A DNA stretch of 64,000 nt. Origin: Fallopia convolvulus. Taxonomy: Eukaryota > Streptophyta > Magnoliopsida > Caryophyllales > Polygonaceae. How positions within the stretch are numbered: position 1 is the first letter of the stretch; every line of letters begins with the position of its first letter. Shown here piece after piece: positions 46,418 to 58,080 of the stretch. Both the position numbers and the translations under genes were made by a program. Below the pieces are notes generated by a model. The model was not told the DNA's origin. It saw only the letters and a list, made by a program, of their open reading frames with translations, and searched no databases. Where the stretch lies: positions 49,211,927 to 49,275,926 of the forward strand of contig OZ024725.1 of assembly GCA_964016875.1 (NCBI GenBank), given 5' to 3'.

Positions 46418-47722
46418 TTAAATAGAAATGGGGTTTACAAGCCTCGAAAGGCCTACAATGTCATCGTTGAAAACACGAAGTAAAGTAGCATCTAAATTAT
46501 GAAGAATAGTAAATGGCTCATGTGAATCTTTGGAGCGTTTTGCAATAGCATCAACGAGCTTATTCGCTTCTCTCGGTCGGAACTTGATCACTGGAGGTGT
46601 GGCAAAGGAATCGAGCAAATTCAAAGAGCTCTGAATAAGATGGATATCACGGTGGGTTTGTAATTGCGTGGCAAGGATCAGTTTGACAGCCATGATGGAA
46701 TCAGTCTCGATGAGTAAACGATCCACTTCTAAGCTAACAGTCAGGCGTACACCATGAACAATCGCCCATAATTCCGCCGTTAGAACGTCACAGGTACCGC
46801 ATTGAAACATATATGCCTTGAGGAATTGACCATTAGAGTCTCTAAGCACTCCCCTACCACCAGCTTGAAGAGAATCCCTCGTACACATTGCGTCACAATT
46901 GAGCTTGATCCAACCAGTTGGTGGCGCTTCCCAGTGGACCCCATGGCGATTGACAGCAGAGTTCGGTGTTCTGTTATCAAGGCACAATCTGGATTTCTGG
47001 CGATGGAAAGCAGCTTTGAAAGCTTCAGCATTGGAAGTGACCAGGCGAGACAAAAGTCCGACTTCATTAGTGTGATTGAAAACCAGTTTGTTTCTAATTT
47101 TCCAAGAGAACCACAGCATGTATCCGAAAGTAGTGCACCAAGAGTCATGGTTGTGAATATTGTCAAAAATCCAGTCATTGAGAGAGTTACAGGAGAAAAA
47201 GGAAGCCAAAGGATTATTACCCGTTAGTGCCAACCAGACTTGCTTGATCTCACCACAGTCTCTTAATAAATGTAGCAAGGACTCTTCATGGTTGCACCTT
47301 GGGCAAGCTCCATTTGTATTCATGTGTCGTCGTACCATGTTCATGTTGCAAAGGAGACTATCATGTGCCGCCAGGTAAATGAAGTGCCTGATTCGCTGTT
47401 GTAAAGGAGCAGCCCAGATTTTACTCCAAATCTGCTCGCTTGTATGTTGAACAGGTTGATGGATGCGGATGGAAGATTTTGTTGTGAACAAGCCCGAGGG
47501 TGTGAGGCCCCAATATGGTTTATCAACAGCCTCAGCGTTGTCAAATAGTCTAATTGACATTAAGCATCGGCGGATAGAAGCAGGAAGCAGGGGAGTAAGG
47601 ATCTGCCAATTCCAGTCTAAACCGTTCCATAACTCAGCCACCGTGGTGTCGGAGATTGCCTCAGGAATAGCAGCAGAGGCAACTTTAGAGAGAGGTTTAT
47701 CAATACCCAAGGGTGGTGCCAA
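46418..47722 (-). pseudogene. L1 zinc-finger and RNase H region
   Basis: A 434-codon frame carries a reverse-transcriptase zinc-binding domain (CNMNMVRRHMNTNGACPRC, EESLLHLLRDC) and then a type I RNase H domain. The RNase H shows the acidic residues in KLNCDAM, LTAELWAIVHG, LIETDSIMAV and LVDAIAK. The stop is followed by the A-rich end of the element. It would continue from RT in the intact ORF2, but a frameshift near 47720-47880 separates them. Confidence 0.8.
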
Positions 47723-47873
47723 AAGAAAGTAGAATGTCCATTACCAACAGCTATGCGGATCCCACGGGAGAGTGTTTCAGCACCATGGATTATGCCTTTC
47801 CAAATGTGGGAGCTAACAGGGCGGTGGGCAAATATATCAATATCGGCGCGGCTACTGCAGTATTTTCCACGAA

Positions 47874-49088
47874 CTAGGCGGCTCCAAAGGGATCGTGGAT
47901 CCTCATCGAGCGTACCCCAAGACCCCCATGGCATTTTGGTTGTGCGATTTTATCCCATCTCAAAAGATGTGTTCGGCGTTTTTCCGGGGTAGATCCCCAT
48001 ACAAAATCCCGAACCTTCCCATCGATTGCATCACAAATTTCCCTCGGAATAAGAGATGCTTGCATTACATGTGTTGGAAGGCTCAACAAGACAGAATTTG
48101 CAAGAGTCGTACGACCAGCAGTCGATAAAACTTTCGATTGCCAGCTTGTCAGTCGAGCTTTAACTCGATCAAGAAGGAATTGGTATTTGTCATTTGCCAT
48201 CCTGCCTGTAGCTGTGGGGATTCCCAAGTATGTTCCAAAATCCGTCTCGATCGGCATAGATAGAAGGGAACTGATCGCAGTATCCGTCGAAGTGGGAACA
48301 CGTCTAGAGAATAAAATAGAGCTCTTGTTGAAATTTACTCTTTCACCCGAGTTAAAACAAAATTGATCGAGACAATTACGAATGACATGGGCCTGATCAG
48401 TAGATGCTTCTTCCATTAAAACCAAATCATCTGCAAAGAAAAGGTGCGAAAGCGAGACACCACCAATAGTAATTGGTCTCCAAGATCCGTTAGAAACAGA
48501 AACGGTTGGTTGAATAATATGTGAGAGGCGTTCCATGCACATGACAAACAAATAAGGAGAAAGCAGATCACCTTGCCTCATGCCTCGGGACGGTTTGAAA
48601 GAGCCCGAACGAGATCCATTCCAGATAAGTTCCATGAAACCAGTCGTTTGACATTGCATAATGAGTGAAATAAGATGGGCTGGGAATTGAGCTTCAACAA
48701 GGATCTCCTTCAAGAAACACCAACGGATCCTATCGTATGCCTTTTCAAGATCAATCTTCAGAATCATCCAATTAGTAGAACCACGGGTCGCTGACATGGT
48801 GTGTAACACCTCTTGAACAATCACAACATTGTCAATTATTTTCCTACTCGGGATGAAGCTGGTCTGTGTCGAAGAAATCAGATCTGAAAGAATGGGCTTG
48901 AGCCGATTGACAATTGCTTTGGTAGCAATTTTGAAAATGACATTAAGCAACGCAATAGGGAGAAACTGAGATGGAGTGGTAGGGTTTTCGACTTTCGGGA
49001 TCAATACAAGCAAAGCATTACTAATGTTATGTGGCATGACCCTCAAATTCAGCATATCAAGGACGGTTTTAGTAACTTGATTCCTCAC
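47874..49088 (-). pseudogene. L1 reverse transcriptase, partly broken
   Basis: The frame reads LLVLIPKVENP, LPIALLNVIFKIATKAI, MILKIDLEKAYDRI, MRQGDLLSPYLFV and the catalytic LFFADDLVLMEEA (about 48430), ending with YLGIPTATGRM and the thumb region. These are the standard L1-clade RT motifs. Its N-terminal linker upstream contains the homopolymer tract at 49230-49261. Confidence 0.85.
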
Positions 49089-49229
49089 TGTATCCCAATT
49101 TTTTTGCTAGAAACCTGCCGGATAGCCATCAGGACCAGGAGATTTGAAAGGAAACATCGCTTTAAGAGCACACCAAACATCAGATGGAGTAAAGGCTGCG
49201 GACAGAGATTCAGTCACAGCTTCATTCAA

Positions 49230-49261
<32 letters not shown>
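49230..49261. repeat. 32-nt homopolymer G run (C on LINE coding strand)
   Basis: An unbroken run of 32 G lies on the plus strand. Read on the LINE strand it encodes polyproline in the linker before the RT. It could form a G-quadruplex, and its exact length is sensitive to sequencing error. Confidence 0.9.
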
Positions 49262-49262
<1 letters not shown>

Positions 49263-49667
49263 GAATGGGTAACTTGTATTGGATGTTGTTGTGCCACAGA
49301 ACCTTCATCGGTATATAGTGTAGTAAAATAGGAAAGCACCAGTGCTTGCAAGTCCTATGGGTCATGAATCCATTCATCAGCCGAGTTTTTCAACATATCA
49401 ACTCGGTTTGCTCGGCGTCGAATGATTGTAGACAAGTGGTAATACTTCGTGTTGCGGTCGCCATCTAAGAAGAATGAAGATCGAGATTTTTGATACCAGA
49501 GGAATTGCTCTTGCTACAGTACTTGTTCGAGTTCATTATTGAGTTGACGCTCTAGATTGAGAAGGTATTGAGAGGGTTGAATTGCAAGACTGCGACGCAC
49601 GCCATTTAATCTCGCCCAAAGCTTGCGTTTCCGATGGAATATATTACCGAAGACTTCCCGATTCCAT

Positions 49668-50520
49668 TTATTCAGCTGTAAAGTAAAAGCAGAGAGAGGG
49701 AATCAGATCAGTCTCAGTGTTCCAAGAAGCTTCAAAGAATTCCTTGAAATTATCATGCAACATCCATGAAGCCAAGAATCGGAAAGGCCGGTTAATTGAA
49801 GCAACATAATGATCCAGACTAATTAAGAGGGGTCGGTGGTCTGACGATGGTGCCGATAAGTGAGAAACTGTGGCATCTGGGAATCTTGTTCGCCAATTGT
49901 CCGAACAGAGTGCCCTGTCAAGCCTCGCCGCTGAATATGTCCTCAGATTAGTGCCTGAAGACCATGTGTATTTTGGCCCCGACAAACCAAGATCAATGAG
50001 TCCAAGTCGATCAGCCCATTGTCGGAAAACCTCAGAAGCTTGATTTGAACTAGTGGAAGAGCTGCTTCGCTCGTGAGGTACGAAGGTTGCATTAAAATCG
50101 CCCGCGAGGAGCCATGGTTTATTGTTCATGGTAGCAAAATCACCAAGGTGGTCCCAAAGGGAAACCCGGTCCGCAACATTCGGTGTTGCATAAATAGCAG
50201 ATAAGATCCAAGGCTCTTCATCTCGCCTGCGTATTTCAACAGTAACATGCTGAGGATGAAACGTTCAGGTGAAAACAGTGACTTCCGAGGTTCTACAAAG
50301 GAGCCAAATTCCCCCCGAAAACCCTTCAGATTCAACACAAATACAGCCATCCATACCAATAAGACGACAAACATCGTTCGCTCGAGAGCCACTGATGCGA
50401 GGTTCAACAAGAGCAATTACCCTCGGGTTGTGTATACGAATAAGTTCATGCAAAGAAAGCAGGAACCCGGCACCACCTGCGCCTCGAACATTCCAGATTA
50501 AGATATTGAGACTAACCATG
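49668..50520 (-). pseudogene. L1 APE-type endonuclease, frameshifted
   Basis: The N-terminal part (about 50265-50520) reads SLNILIWNVRGAGG, VIALVEPRISGSRAND and GFSGGIWLLC. A frameshift near 50270 leads to a second frame with PWLLAGDFNATF, LGLIDLGLSGPKYTWSSG, RLDRALC and SDHRPLL, the APE endonuclease motifs. The enzyme would nick target DNA for priming. The frameshift inactivates it. Confidence 0.8.
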
Positions 50521-50619
50521 GATAATACTGATTCAAGAAATGACACCTGAATAGGAAGCATAGAATAATAGTTCTCAGATCGAAGATCTAAGCCTAAGTT
50601 TTGTAAGCACCGCAATGCA

Positions 50620-51453
50620 TCATTGAGCCTTTCCGGCATGGATATTTGGCATTGCACCGTCGTTGTTTCCTCCATTATGGCTCGAAACTCCGCTATCATT
50701 ACATTGGCGATTTTCGGAAGTCTCGGGAGGTAAGGACCCGTCAGGCGGTTTGAGACCTGAATGTTTTGACTGTTCAAGACAAGGGACGGGAGTACTGTTG
50801 GTAATGGGCGGTGGAGGAAGGCCATTGTGGGTTGGTTGTTGCGGAATGGGCGGTAGCTGGGGGATTAGGGTGGTGGAGGTGTTTAGAGTGGTTCGTGGCG
50901 TAGGATTTGCAAGTTTTGACTTATTAGGGTTTTGGGTTGGCTTAGGAGTTTCTTCTTTTTTCTTTTGGAGAGCAGCTTCCTGAATAAGTTGTGCTTTTCT
51001 GACTTCAGAATCTTTGGATATCACGGATGTACGGTTGGAAGCCTTGTTATTCTGTTTCCTTGTGTGTGAAAGGATATAATCTTTTCCTTCCTTTCGGTCT
51101 TTCTTTTTTGGCGGTTGAGTTTCCTTAGTGCTAGTTCTCGATTCAAAGTGTACGATCTGCCTAATCGTTGGCTCTTGATTTGCAGAAGAGATTTCCGTTT
51201 GAATGGCTGTAGCGCATCCCGCGTTAATAGCATTAGAGGATGAAATAGGCAAGATTTGCTCCATATTTTTCTCAACTTCCATATTTTTCTCAACTTCCAT
51301 ATCTTCTGCAAGAGCAGCAAATCGGGAACCCTGCTGAGTTGGCGTACTTTCCTTTGATTGATTAGAGTTAGCCATATCTTCTGCAAGAGCAGCAAATCGG
51401 GAACCGTGCTGAGCTGGCGTACTTTCCTTCTTTGATTGATTAGAGTTAGCCAA
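50620..51453 (-). pseudogene. L1 ORF1 remnant (Pro/Ser/Lys-rich)
   Basis: The frame reads GSRFAALAEDM twice, a motif seen in plant L1 ORF1 proteins after their zinc knuckle. A low-complexity Lys/Thr/Pro-rich tail follows. The usual N-terminal DUF4283 and CCHC domains are not visible upstream, where only weakly coding sequence lies (51460-51900). A 75-78-bp tandem duplication (51298-51372 and 51373-51450) makes the repeated peptide. Confidence 0.6.
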
Positions 51454-51460
51454 AGTCTTT

Positions 51461-52307
51461 TTTGTCCATATTGACCAAAAGACTTTAACAACATGCTTTG
51501 ATGATTAATGACCAAACTCATAGTCTTTTTTGTTAAACCAGTTGCTTTGTTTGCGTCTCCTGCTCTAATTAGAGATTCTGGTTTTCTTAGCCCCCTTTTG
51601 TGTGGTCTTTGATAAGATTTTGTTGTCATTTTTTTTTCAATGTCTATAGATCTCTCGATTCCGAAAAAAATGACCTTGATGTAAGGATCTCCACCAATGT
51701 CACCCTGTTCCACACAACCTCGAGCCGCCACCGCTTCGTCCTGCACCATCGGAAATTGCCACCAGTCCACCACCTCGTTGGCATTAGAGCTGCTACCAAA
51801 GTCGTCCACAGGAGCCACCACCATGTCATCACCTTCGGCACCACCTATGCAATCATCTACCATGCCTATGGATGCTTTGCTAGTCAATGCGCACACGCCC
51901 TACATGAGTGAAGGTCACTGGTCAGTGACAGTGAGTGCCCTGGAGATTTGTGCTCTGAATGCTAATGCATGTCAAATCTTACGTATAAACAAAAAAAAAC
52001 GTGTATAGCATCTACCTTCTTTATTAGATAAAGCAGGATGCATATACTGCTCTTAAATCATGAAACACATCCATAACGAAAAATAGGCATACAACTCAGA
52101 TAGCCAATATAAATTACTGAAGGCAAAATAGCTGATCCTACAAGATTACTCACTACTCAATAACATGAATATCCGTGAATAACACATGTTGACTATAGAA
52201 TAACTAAAACAGGATTCACTTCCATTCAAAACTTCAACTTTGGAGGATATAAGGAAAGATTTTGCTACTAGCCCCTCTTCATGCCATTCAACTGCAAACA
52301 TGTAGGC
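51461..52307. other. Possible LINE 5' remnant and TOM20 3' region
   Basis: A minus-strand frame at about 51500-51896 contains PESLIRAGDANKATGLTK and an acidic start; it may be the 5' part of the LINE or unrelated sequence. From about 52000 the sequence is AT-rich and probably includes the 3'UTR of TOM20. Confidence 0.35.
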
Positions 52308-55040
52308 TTATCTTGGTTGTGGTGGCGGCGGCATACTGTTCTTTGCAGCAAATCCCACCCATGTCACAATACCAACAGCAAGAATAACCCAACCCATGAT
52401 ATCATATTTGAGATCACTGCTCTTGTTCTTCTTTGTTGCAGTCTGTAACACCAAGCGAAGTATATAAAGTTATTTAAAGCACTGTTTCATCTGAAATCCA
52501 TCCATCTATGCAGAGAAACGAAAAGGATAGCAAAATAGGATTACCCTGGTTGAAGACGATGCAGAAGGTCCAGCTGCTGCAGGGGCTTCTGCTTGCTGGA
52601 GTTGCTGAGCAAAACCGCCCTTGTGGAATTCAGCATGAAGTTCAGGAGCCTACAAATAACAAAATTGTTATGCTATAATATAAGCATATCTCCATTCATA
52701 TCAAAAGCACAAGTACACAGAATCACATGGTAGAATCGCATCCTTATCAAAAGCTTCTTCGAATCAATGATGGTAGCAGCTAAAGAGTTATTCATGACAC
52801 GAATACTCTCCTTCTTATGTAAATTTACAAATAGGGCTTTTACATTGCTATAATATTTACTGTCAAGGTAAATGGCAAGTATTCTGCAATGCATATCTCT
52901 GTCATGTTTAAAAAGGAATTTTCCTTTAGATTAGAGAAAGTAATCATATTGTCATGAAACTGATATTATGTCATTACTAATGCATCCACATATGGTATAC
53001 TTCCAATAGTATCTGGTTTGTTCTCACTGAGATCATAAGCATAAAACCAACAACTTATACAATATGCAAGGAAACAAAATGGAGTTGCGCAATAAATTCC
53101 AGCATTTAACAAGCATTTACTGATGCCAAGCTTTGCAACTCTGGTAGTATATAGTTATCTAAGTCAATAAGGATCATAGAATGACAAAAATATAATACGG
53201 ACAGTAGAATCTTGCATTTGTTGAATGGAAACTGGATCAAAAGATCCTATTGATCTGAGTTGTTTTCCATCAATCAACCCATTGACTAGCCAACCATCCC
53301 AAATAGATGATATCACAACTACTTATTGCTACCAGCCTACCACCAGTCACCTATAAAGAAAATTCTTTGTTTGGAGAAATGTTTCCGTTAATAAAAATGG
53401 TTTTATCCAAAATATTTCAATGAGTTTGCTAATTTTACACAGTACACTACGGAATTTTTAATACTTACTGAGTACTTGAAATATTCCAGAGTTGATAAAT
53501 AAATAATTGAGAGTTGATAAATGGTTCCCCTTGTTATTTAGCTTACAATGCAAATAATATTACCATGCGAAAATATAACTGTTGTTTCATCATTAGTGCA
53601 TTAAGATCTTATATCCTACACAAATTATGGCAATCTCATCTATAAAATTTGAAAATTTGACCAAATATATTAGAAAGAGACACTACAACATGGCTTAACC
53701 ACTTAGACCCTTGACAACATTAATAAGGGAAAAAGTGAATTTGCATGTTTGTATGCAGTTAGAGTTAGAGTTGCATGTAGATTCAGATGTGTTCATAAAT
53801 GCACTAGTGCACCATCAAAGACCTAGTCCACTCATACACAAGAGTCTCTAGTTAAGAAAAACTGAAATTTGACTTCATTAAATGAATAGCATATTATCAA
53901 TCTAGAAAAAGGTTCAAGTGGTTACTTGGTTAATGACAGGATAAACATAAAGCTTCTCTATATACACGACAGGCTTAATAAAAAAAAAACTTCTCATGTA
54001 CCAAGACTCCATCAGAAACTCACCTTAGACACTTTCTAGGACATACTCAAGCTCCCCTCATCTCATAGTCAAATTATTTGGGGGCAAGAGAAGAATTACA
54101 AGGGTACGTGTAGAATGATATGTAACAGCATGAGAAGCAAGAGCAATATGGATAGAAATGAAGTCAGTCATTTACCCTAGCAGCAATTTCAAGGGACTTG
54201 CGGAATAGCTCATTACTAGGATCCTGCATAGACATAGCAAAACCAATCAGGCAATCACTTGAAAGAAATCACAAGGTATTCAGCATGATACCACCACCAA
54301 ATGCAAAAATAACAACACTTACCTCCTCACAAGCTTTGGTGAAATACTCACCGGCCTGCTTGAAGAAATTTCCAGCCTCGTCAGCATCAGTAAACAAGAA
54401 TGCTAAAGATGTCAACGCATTTCCCAAGCACCATAGAGTTTCAGGCTTCTTGGGTTCAACCTCCAAAGCCTCTTCTAGCTTGGATATAGCGTCTAACATC
54501 ATCAAGACCCCCAAAACAAGATAAAGTCTTTAGTTTGCCATCATAGGCTAAAATAACTGTATTTCTCTGTGCTTCATAGTGAATAGGGAAAAGGGATTGT
54601 CGAAAGAGAGATTTCTCATCATGAATCAACCATGAGCAAATTAATCAGGCAAATCAGGGCATTGATTATGCAATAAAATGATAATCAAATAATCATTGCT
54701 GAAAGAGGAGATAAGAAAAACCTTGAATCATCTTCTTCGCCTCAACAGGCTGCTGGAACGAAGAAAGCTCCAGCAAAGCGCTCCCCCACCTCGTCAAATT
54801 CTGCCAAAAGTAAATCCAACAACAACAAAAAAAAAACGAATCAGGGTTGTCAAAAGTACAAAGAGAAAAGTATATGCATAAAACGAACAGCAATCGGAAG
54901 CAGGTAAGAAGAAGAAAAAAGGTAGGGTTTTGAGTGCAACGGACATCAACATCAAGAGGATCTTTGGCGTAGGAGGCCTCGGCAGCCTTACGCGCGTGCT
55001 CGAAGAACATGATCCGATCGAATTCGTTCGACATATCCAT
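52308..55040 (-). CDS. TOM20: Mitochondrial import receptor subunit TOM20, plant type
   Basis: Six coding exons read on the minus strand are 54945-55040, 54722-54800, 54323-54492, 54176-54223, 52545-52649 and 52308-52442, giving 210 residues. The protein starts MDMSNEFDRIMFFEHARK. It continues LTRWGSALLELSSF, then the TPR-like receptor core (LEEALEVEPKKPETLWCLGNA, residues about 59-115), then DPSNELFRKSLEIAAR. After an Ala/Gln/Pro-rich linker comes the C-terminal membrane anchor (MGWVILAVGIVTWVGFAA, about 182-199) and a Pro-rich end. It sits in the outer mitochondrial membrane with its receptor domain in the cytosol and binds presequences. Plant TOM20 is C-tail anchored, as here. All introns have GT-AG borders. 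Confidence 0.95.
52650..54175 (-). other. TOM20 intron 4 (1.5 kb), AT-rich
   Basis: The longest TOM20 intron runs from the GTAAAT donor at 54171-54175 to the acceptor at 52650-52651. I see no transposon ends or RNA gene in it. Short ORFs within it have no recognisable domain. Confidence 0.6.
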
Positions 55041-55329
55041 CCTGCGCCTCAACTAAGAATCTTTCTCTAGGGCGAAGAAGGGTTTGGAGACCGCAATGGC
55101 GACTGGGGTTTCAGAAAAGAATCTGTTTTGGGGGTTTTATGGGAAACGTGAACAAACACGGAAGTGAAAACGGGGAAGGAGAAAAGAAAGTTGGGTGCCA
55201 ATTTTAGCCCGACGAATACCCGGCCCAACACACCGAACCACGGATCTGACTCCATGAGACTATCCGACTCCTTAGATCCGACTATTTTTGGATCTTGAGT
55301 GGATCTGACCAGTTAAAAATGTTGAACAA
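55041..55329 (-). promoter_or_regulatory. TOM20 upstream region
   Basis: The likely promoter and 5'UTR of TOM20 lie here. No clear TATA box is seen on the minus strand, which is common for housekeeping genes. A ggatctgac motif repeats three times in various forms between 55240 and 55310. Confidence 0.4.
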
Positions 55330-56480
55330 ATTTGGTCTTTTTTTTAGTTTGGCGAAGGAGAGGTTTCCTCAACAACGGAAACCAAAATTGGATCCTCGGA
55401 GAGATGGACCATTCAAGGCGGTGCAAAAAGTTGGTCGTAATCCTACAAGCTCAAGCTTCCCCGAGGTAAGTATGACTTTAATGTTTTAGATTTGCCTCTT
55501 TTTGTTCCACATGATAACTCTAATGAGGAATCGAGGAAAATTTGTGGTCAAGTGGAGGAGAATGATGTCAAACGGCCACCAATGACTCCTAAAGACATTG
55601 AGGACAAGATGAAGATACCTTTTGACGGTCCTATCATGAGAACATGAGCTAAGCTTATTTAAGATGCCACCCATGCTCTTTTGGCGCGATTAGGAGCCAC
55701 CATAGACGAGTCACTTAAACCTTCTTGGCTCACCATGATAAGCCATCGACTAACATCGTGTCTAGCTACTTGACATGCTTGCGAGCATGGGTTCGACAAT
55801 CTTGTCTTGAGTCAACCTAAATGCAAGTGTTGTTGCATGTCTTATCTTATTTTTGTGGGTTTTTGTGTCTAGAATAAAAACTAAGTGTCGGAAGAGTTGG
55901 GAGGCATGTGACAAGGTGTCACGAGCATGACCAACTTTGTGATGGAAATGTGAGGCATGTCACGAATAGCGTCATGGTCGTGAGTAGTGACCAAGGTCAT
56001 GACCAAATCGACGTCCACAACAGTGTTGTCATGACCATTATCACGGTTGTGACCAAGCTCATGACGAGCTCTCGAATAGGTGTCATGATCGTCATCACAA
56101 TCGTGACCGAGCTCATGACAAACTCTCAAATGGGCCTCACGATCGTGATGGCTCCCGTCACAATCGTGACAGCGGTCACCACAGCTCGAAGCTTCTTTTC
56201 ATTTAGGGTTTTTGTCCTTTAACCTAGTTTTGTATCTTATTATTTAAACAACTTTGTAATCTCTTTGTTGGATAGATTGAGTTTAATTGAAAAGCACTTG
56301 GCTAAGTGTTCTTCGATTTCAATCCAAGACAATCGATTGTTTGTTCTCATCCTTCTCAATAAAAATTCTCGTATGATTTTTACTACAATTGTTCTTCAAA
56401 TTCTCATTCCAAGTTTACTCTCATCATCAAACCCGACGCCTAGGAGAAGCATGCCAACCATTTGAATTCTTGAGCCTTGT
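55330..56480 (+). mobile_element. Gypsy retrotransposon 3'-end fragment
   Basis: The fragment starts with the C-terminal end of a gypsy integrase (KERFPQQRKPKLDPRRDGPF, 55355-55420). A frameshift then leads to a frame with VLDLPLFVPHDNSNEESRK. Further on, a region with 54-bp repeats and an LTR-like stretch (about 56200-56480) follow, with ttggatagattgagtttaattg. The integrase tail type differs from the Tekay element, so this is another family, perhaps Athila/Tat-like. No 5' part is present. Confidence 0.6.
55895..56190 (+). repeat. Degenerate 54-bp tandem repeats rich in gtcatga and tcgtga
   Basis: Units starting at 56028 (gtcatgaccattatcac) and 56082 (gtcatgatcgtcatcac) are 54 bp apart and clearly alignable. 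More degenerate units extend on both sides. The core ggttgtgaccaagctcatgac recurs as atcgtgaccgagctcatgac. Function unknown. Confidence 0.6.
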
Positions 56481-56688
56481 TCGTTTATAGATCTAAGGAC
56501 GGAATCGAATCATATGAAACAAAGATCAATCGAACTAGTGCAAAATCAGACCATCCATAATACGAGACAAATCACTCAAGAGGGGTCACATATTGGGGCA
56601 TCTCCAATCACCTCTAATTACATTAATCAAGCAGAGATTTGAACGTTCCGATCTCGATGCTTGTTAAACCAAGTTGGGACGCCTCTTA

Positions 56689-57700
56689 GAGCATGTGCTA
56701 TGAATGGGATTACCAATCCTCTCTTCCTTTTTTTTTATCCATTTTTTATTCAAAATGAGGATACTCTTGGATGTGGGTTGGAAGAGAGGATCCTCTCTTG
56801 AGAGAGGAATGGGGTGAATTCCTCTATGGGTAGAGGAATGTGCACATTGGCTTTTGTACATTCCTCTCCATATTCACCCAATCAAAATTTGACATGTGTC
56901 TCTTATAATCAACTACATTCATTTATTTTCATTACAATTTAGCATTAACAAATTACAAATAAAAATATTTTAAAGATGATATTTTAAAAAACAAAAAAAT
57001 AAATAATAATTCTTGCAATTTTTTTTCTATAAATTGAACCTAATATTGCATATCTTTTTCATCAATCAACTATACTTCTACAATCATTTATTTTCGTTAC
57101 AAGTAAGCATTAATAAATTACAAACAATAATATTTAAAATATGACATTTTTTAAAATCATGATGGCATGTAGTGTCAAGATTCTATGGAAAATCATGATG
57201 GCATGTATCATCATGCATAATATGATCGTGGAAGACGAGCGAGATACGTATCGAAATTATAAAGACCCGAGTGAATTTGCCCAAGATCAACCCGAAAATA
57301 TTGTTGGATCATCAAGAAGAAATGATAACATGTAGTGTCAAGATTTTATGTTGTTGTTTGTATTATCTTAATGTAATCAAGATTTAATTATTAGTAGTAG
57401 TCAATTTATATTGTCATAATATATATTTTTTTTATTGAATGTTAAATTATTTTATTAATTAATTAAAATCATAAGGAGTGAATAAATCATAAATTGATAA
57501 TATGAGTATGTGATAAGATATATGTATAAAAAATTGGAAGAGAGGAGAAGAAATAATTCTCATTGTTGTTGGTGAATATAGAGAAAGAGGAAAGGAAGAG
57601 GAAAGGAAGAGGTAAAGTATAGGGTAGGTGAGGTGTCAAAAGAAGGTGAAGAGAGAGAAAGTGAAGAGAGGATTGATAATCTCCTTCATAGCACATGCTC
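56689..57700 (+). mobile_element. Non-autonomous PIF/Harbinger element with TTA duplication
   Basis: The left end reads gagcatgtgctatgaa and the right end is its reverse complement (ttcatagcacatgctc). Both are flanked by TTA (56686-56688 and 57701-57703), the hallmark of PIF/Harbinger insertions. The inner parts of the TIRs also match (caatcctctctt). The element is 1012 bp and contains a remnant of its transposase. It cannot move itself. Confidence 0.87.
57141..57335 (+). pseudogene. Harbinger (ALP1-like) transposase C-terminal remnant
   Basis: The frame reads KIMMACIIMHNMIVEDERD, a strongly conserved C-terminal motif of plant Harbinger/ALP1-like nucleases (IMxACIIxHNMIVEDERD). The DDE catalytic core is missing. 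A short duplication repeats catgatggcatgta nearby. It sits inside the TIR-bounded element, which identifies the element's source. Confidence 0.75.
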
Positions 57701-57703
57701 TTA

Positions 57704-58080
57704 GACCATCTCCAACAACTTTCCCATATTATGGGGAAGTGTGTTTTTGGAGAATCTATATATAACAATAAAAAGTTGTGTACGAAGTGCATTTATTGCA
57801 CATATCATACAAGCTACTCATATTAAGCCAATTGTATTATAATATCATGTCATTTGTATTGGAGGTTTAAGGTTCAAATCTCAAACTACTTAATTTTGGG
57901 TTTTTTTTACAAACATAATATCATGTCAAAATCTATCCAAGCTACTTAAAGTGTTTATCTTGATTTATAATACAATTGGCTTGCTATGATTAAATTGTGT
58001 TTAAAATAATAGGTTTTTTGTTATTAAATTGACACGATTTTAATCGTACATATGTTATGGTTGGCACATTATTGACCTAT
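57704..58080. other. MITE-like left end and non-coding sequence
   Basis: Directly after the Harbinger element the sequence gaccatctccaacaactttccc resembles the start of another MITE; the inverse, gttgttgaagatggcc, occurs at 61345. The rest is AT-rich with no gene. Confidence 0.4.

Larger units (their letters stand above)
46372..51460 (-). mobile_element. L1-type LINE retrotransposon, degenerate
   Basis: The minus strand reads ORF1, then an ORF2 with APE endonuclease, reverse transcriptase, zinc-finger and RNase H domains, then a short A-rich end near 46372-46380. This order is typical of plant L1 elements with RNase H. Frameshifts separate the parts, and ORF1 lacks its expected nucleic-acid-binding domain. 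I found no clear target duplication. It lies between the RTE remnant and TOM20. Confidence 0.82.

Noticed and set aside
49029..49331. Plus-strand ORF with polyglycine
   Set aside because: It arises from the 32-G run and is antisense to the LINE ORF2.
55895..56190. CRISPR-like spaced repeats
   Set aside because: Units are directly adjacent and degenerate, there are no unique spacers, and the DNA is eukaryotic.
55881..56222. ORFs on both strands rich in His/Asp or Val/Thr
   Set aside because: They reflect the 54-bp degenerate repeats and have no family match.
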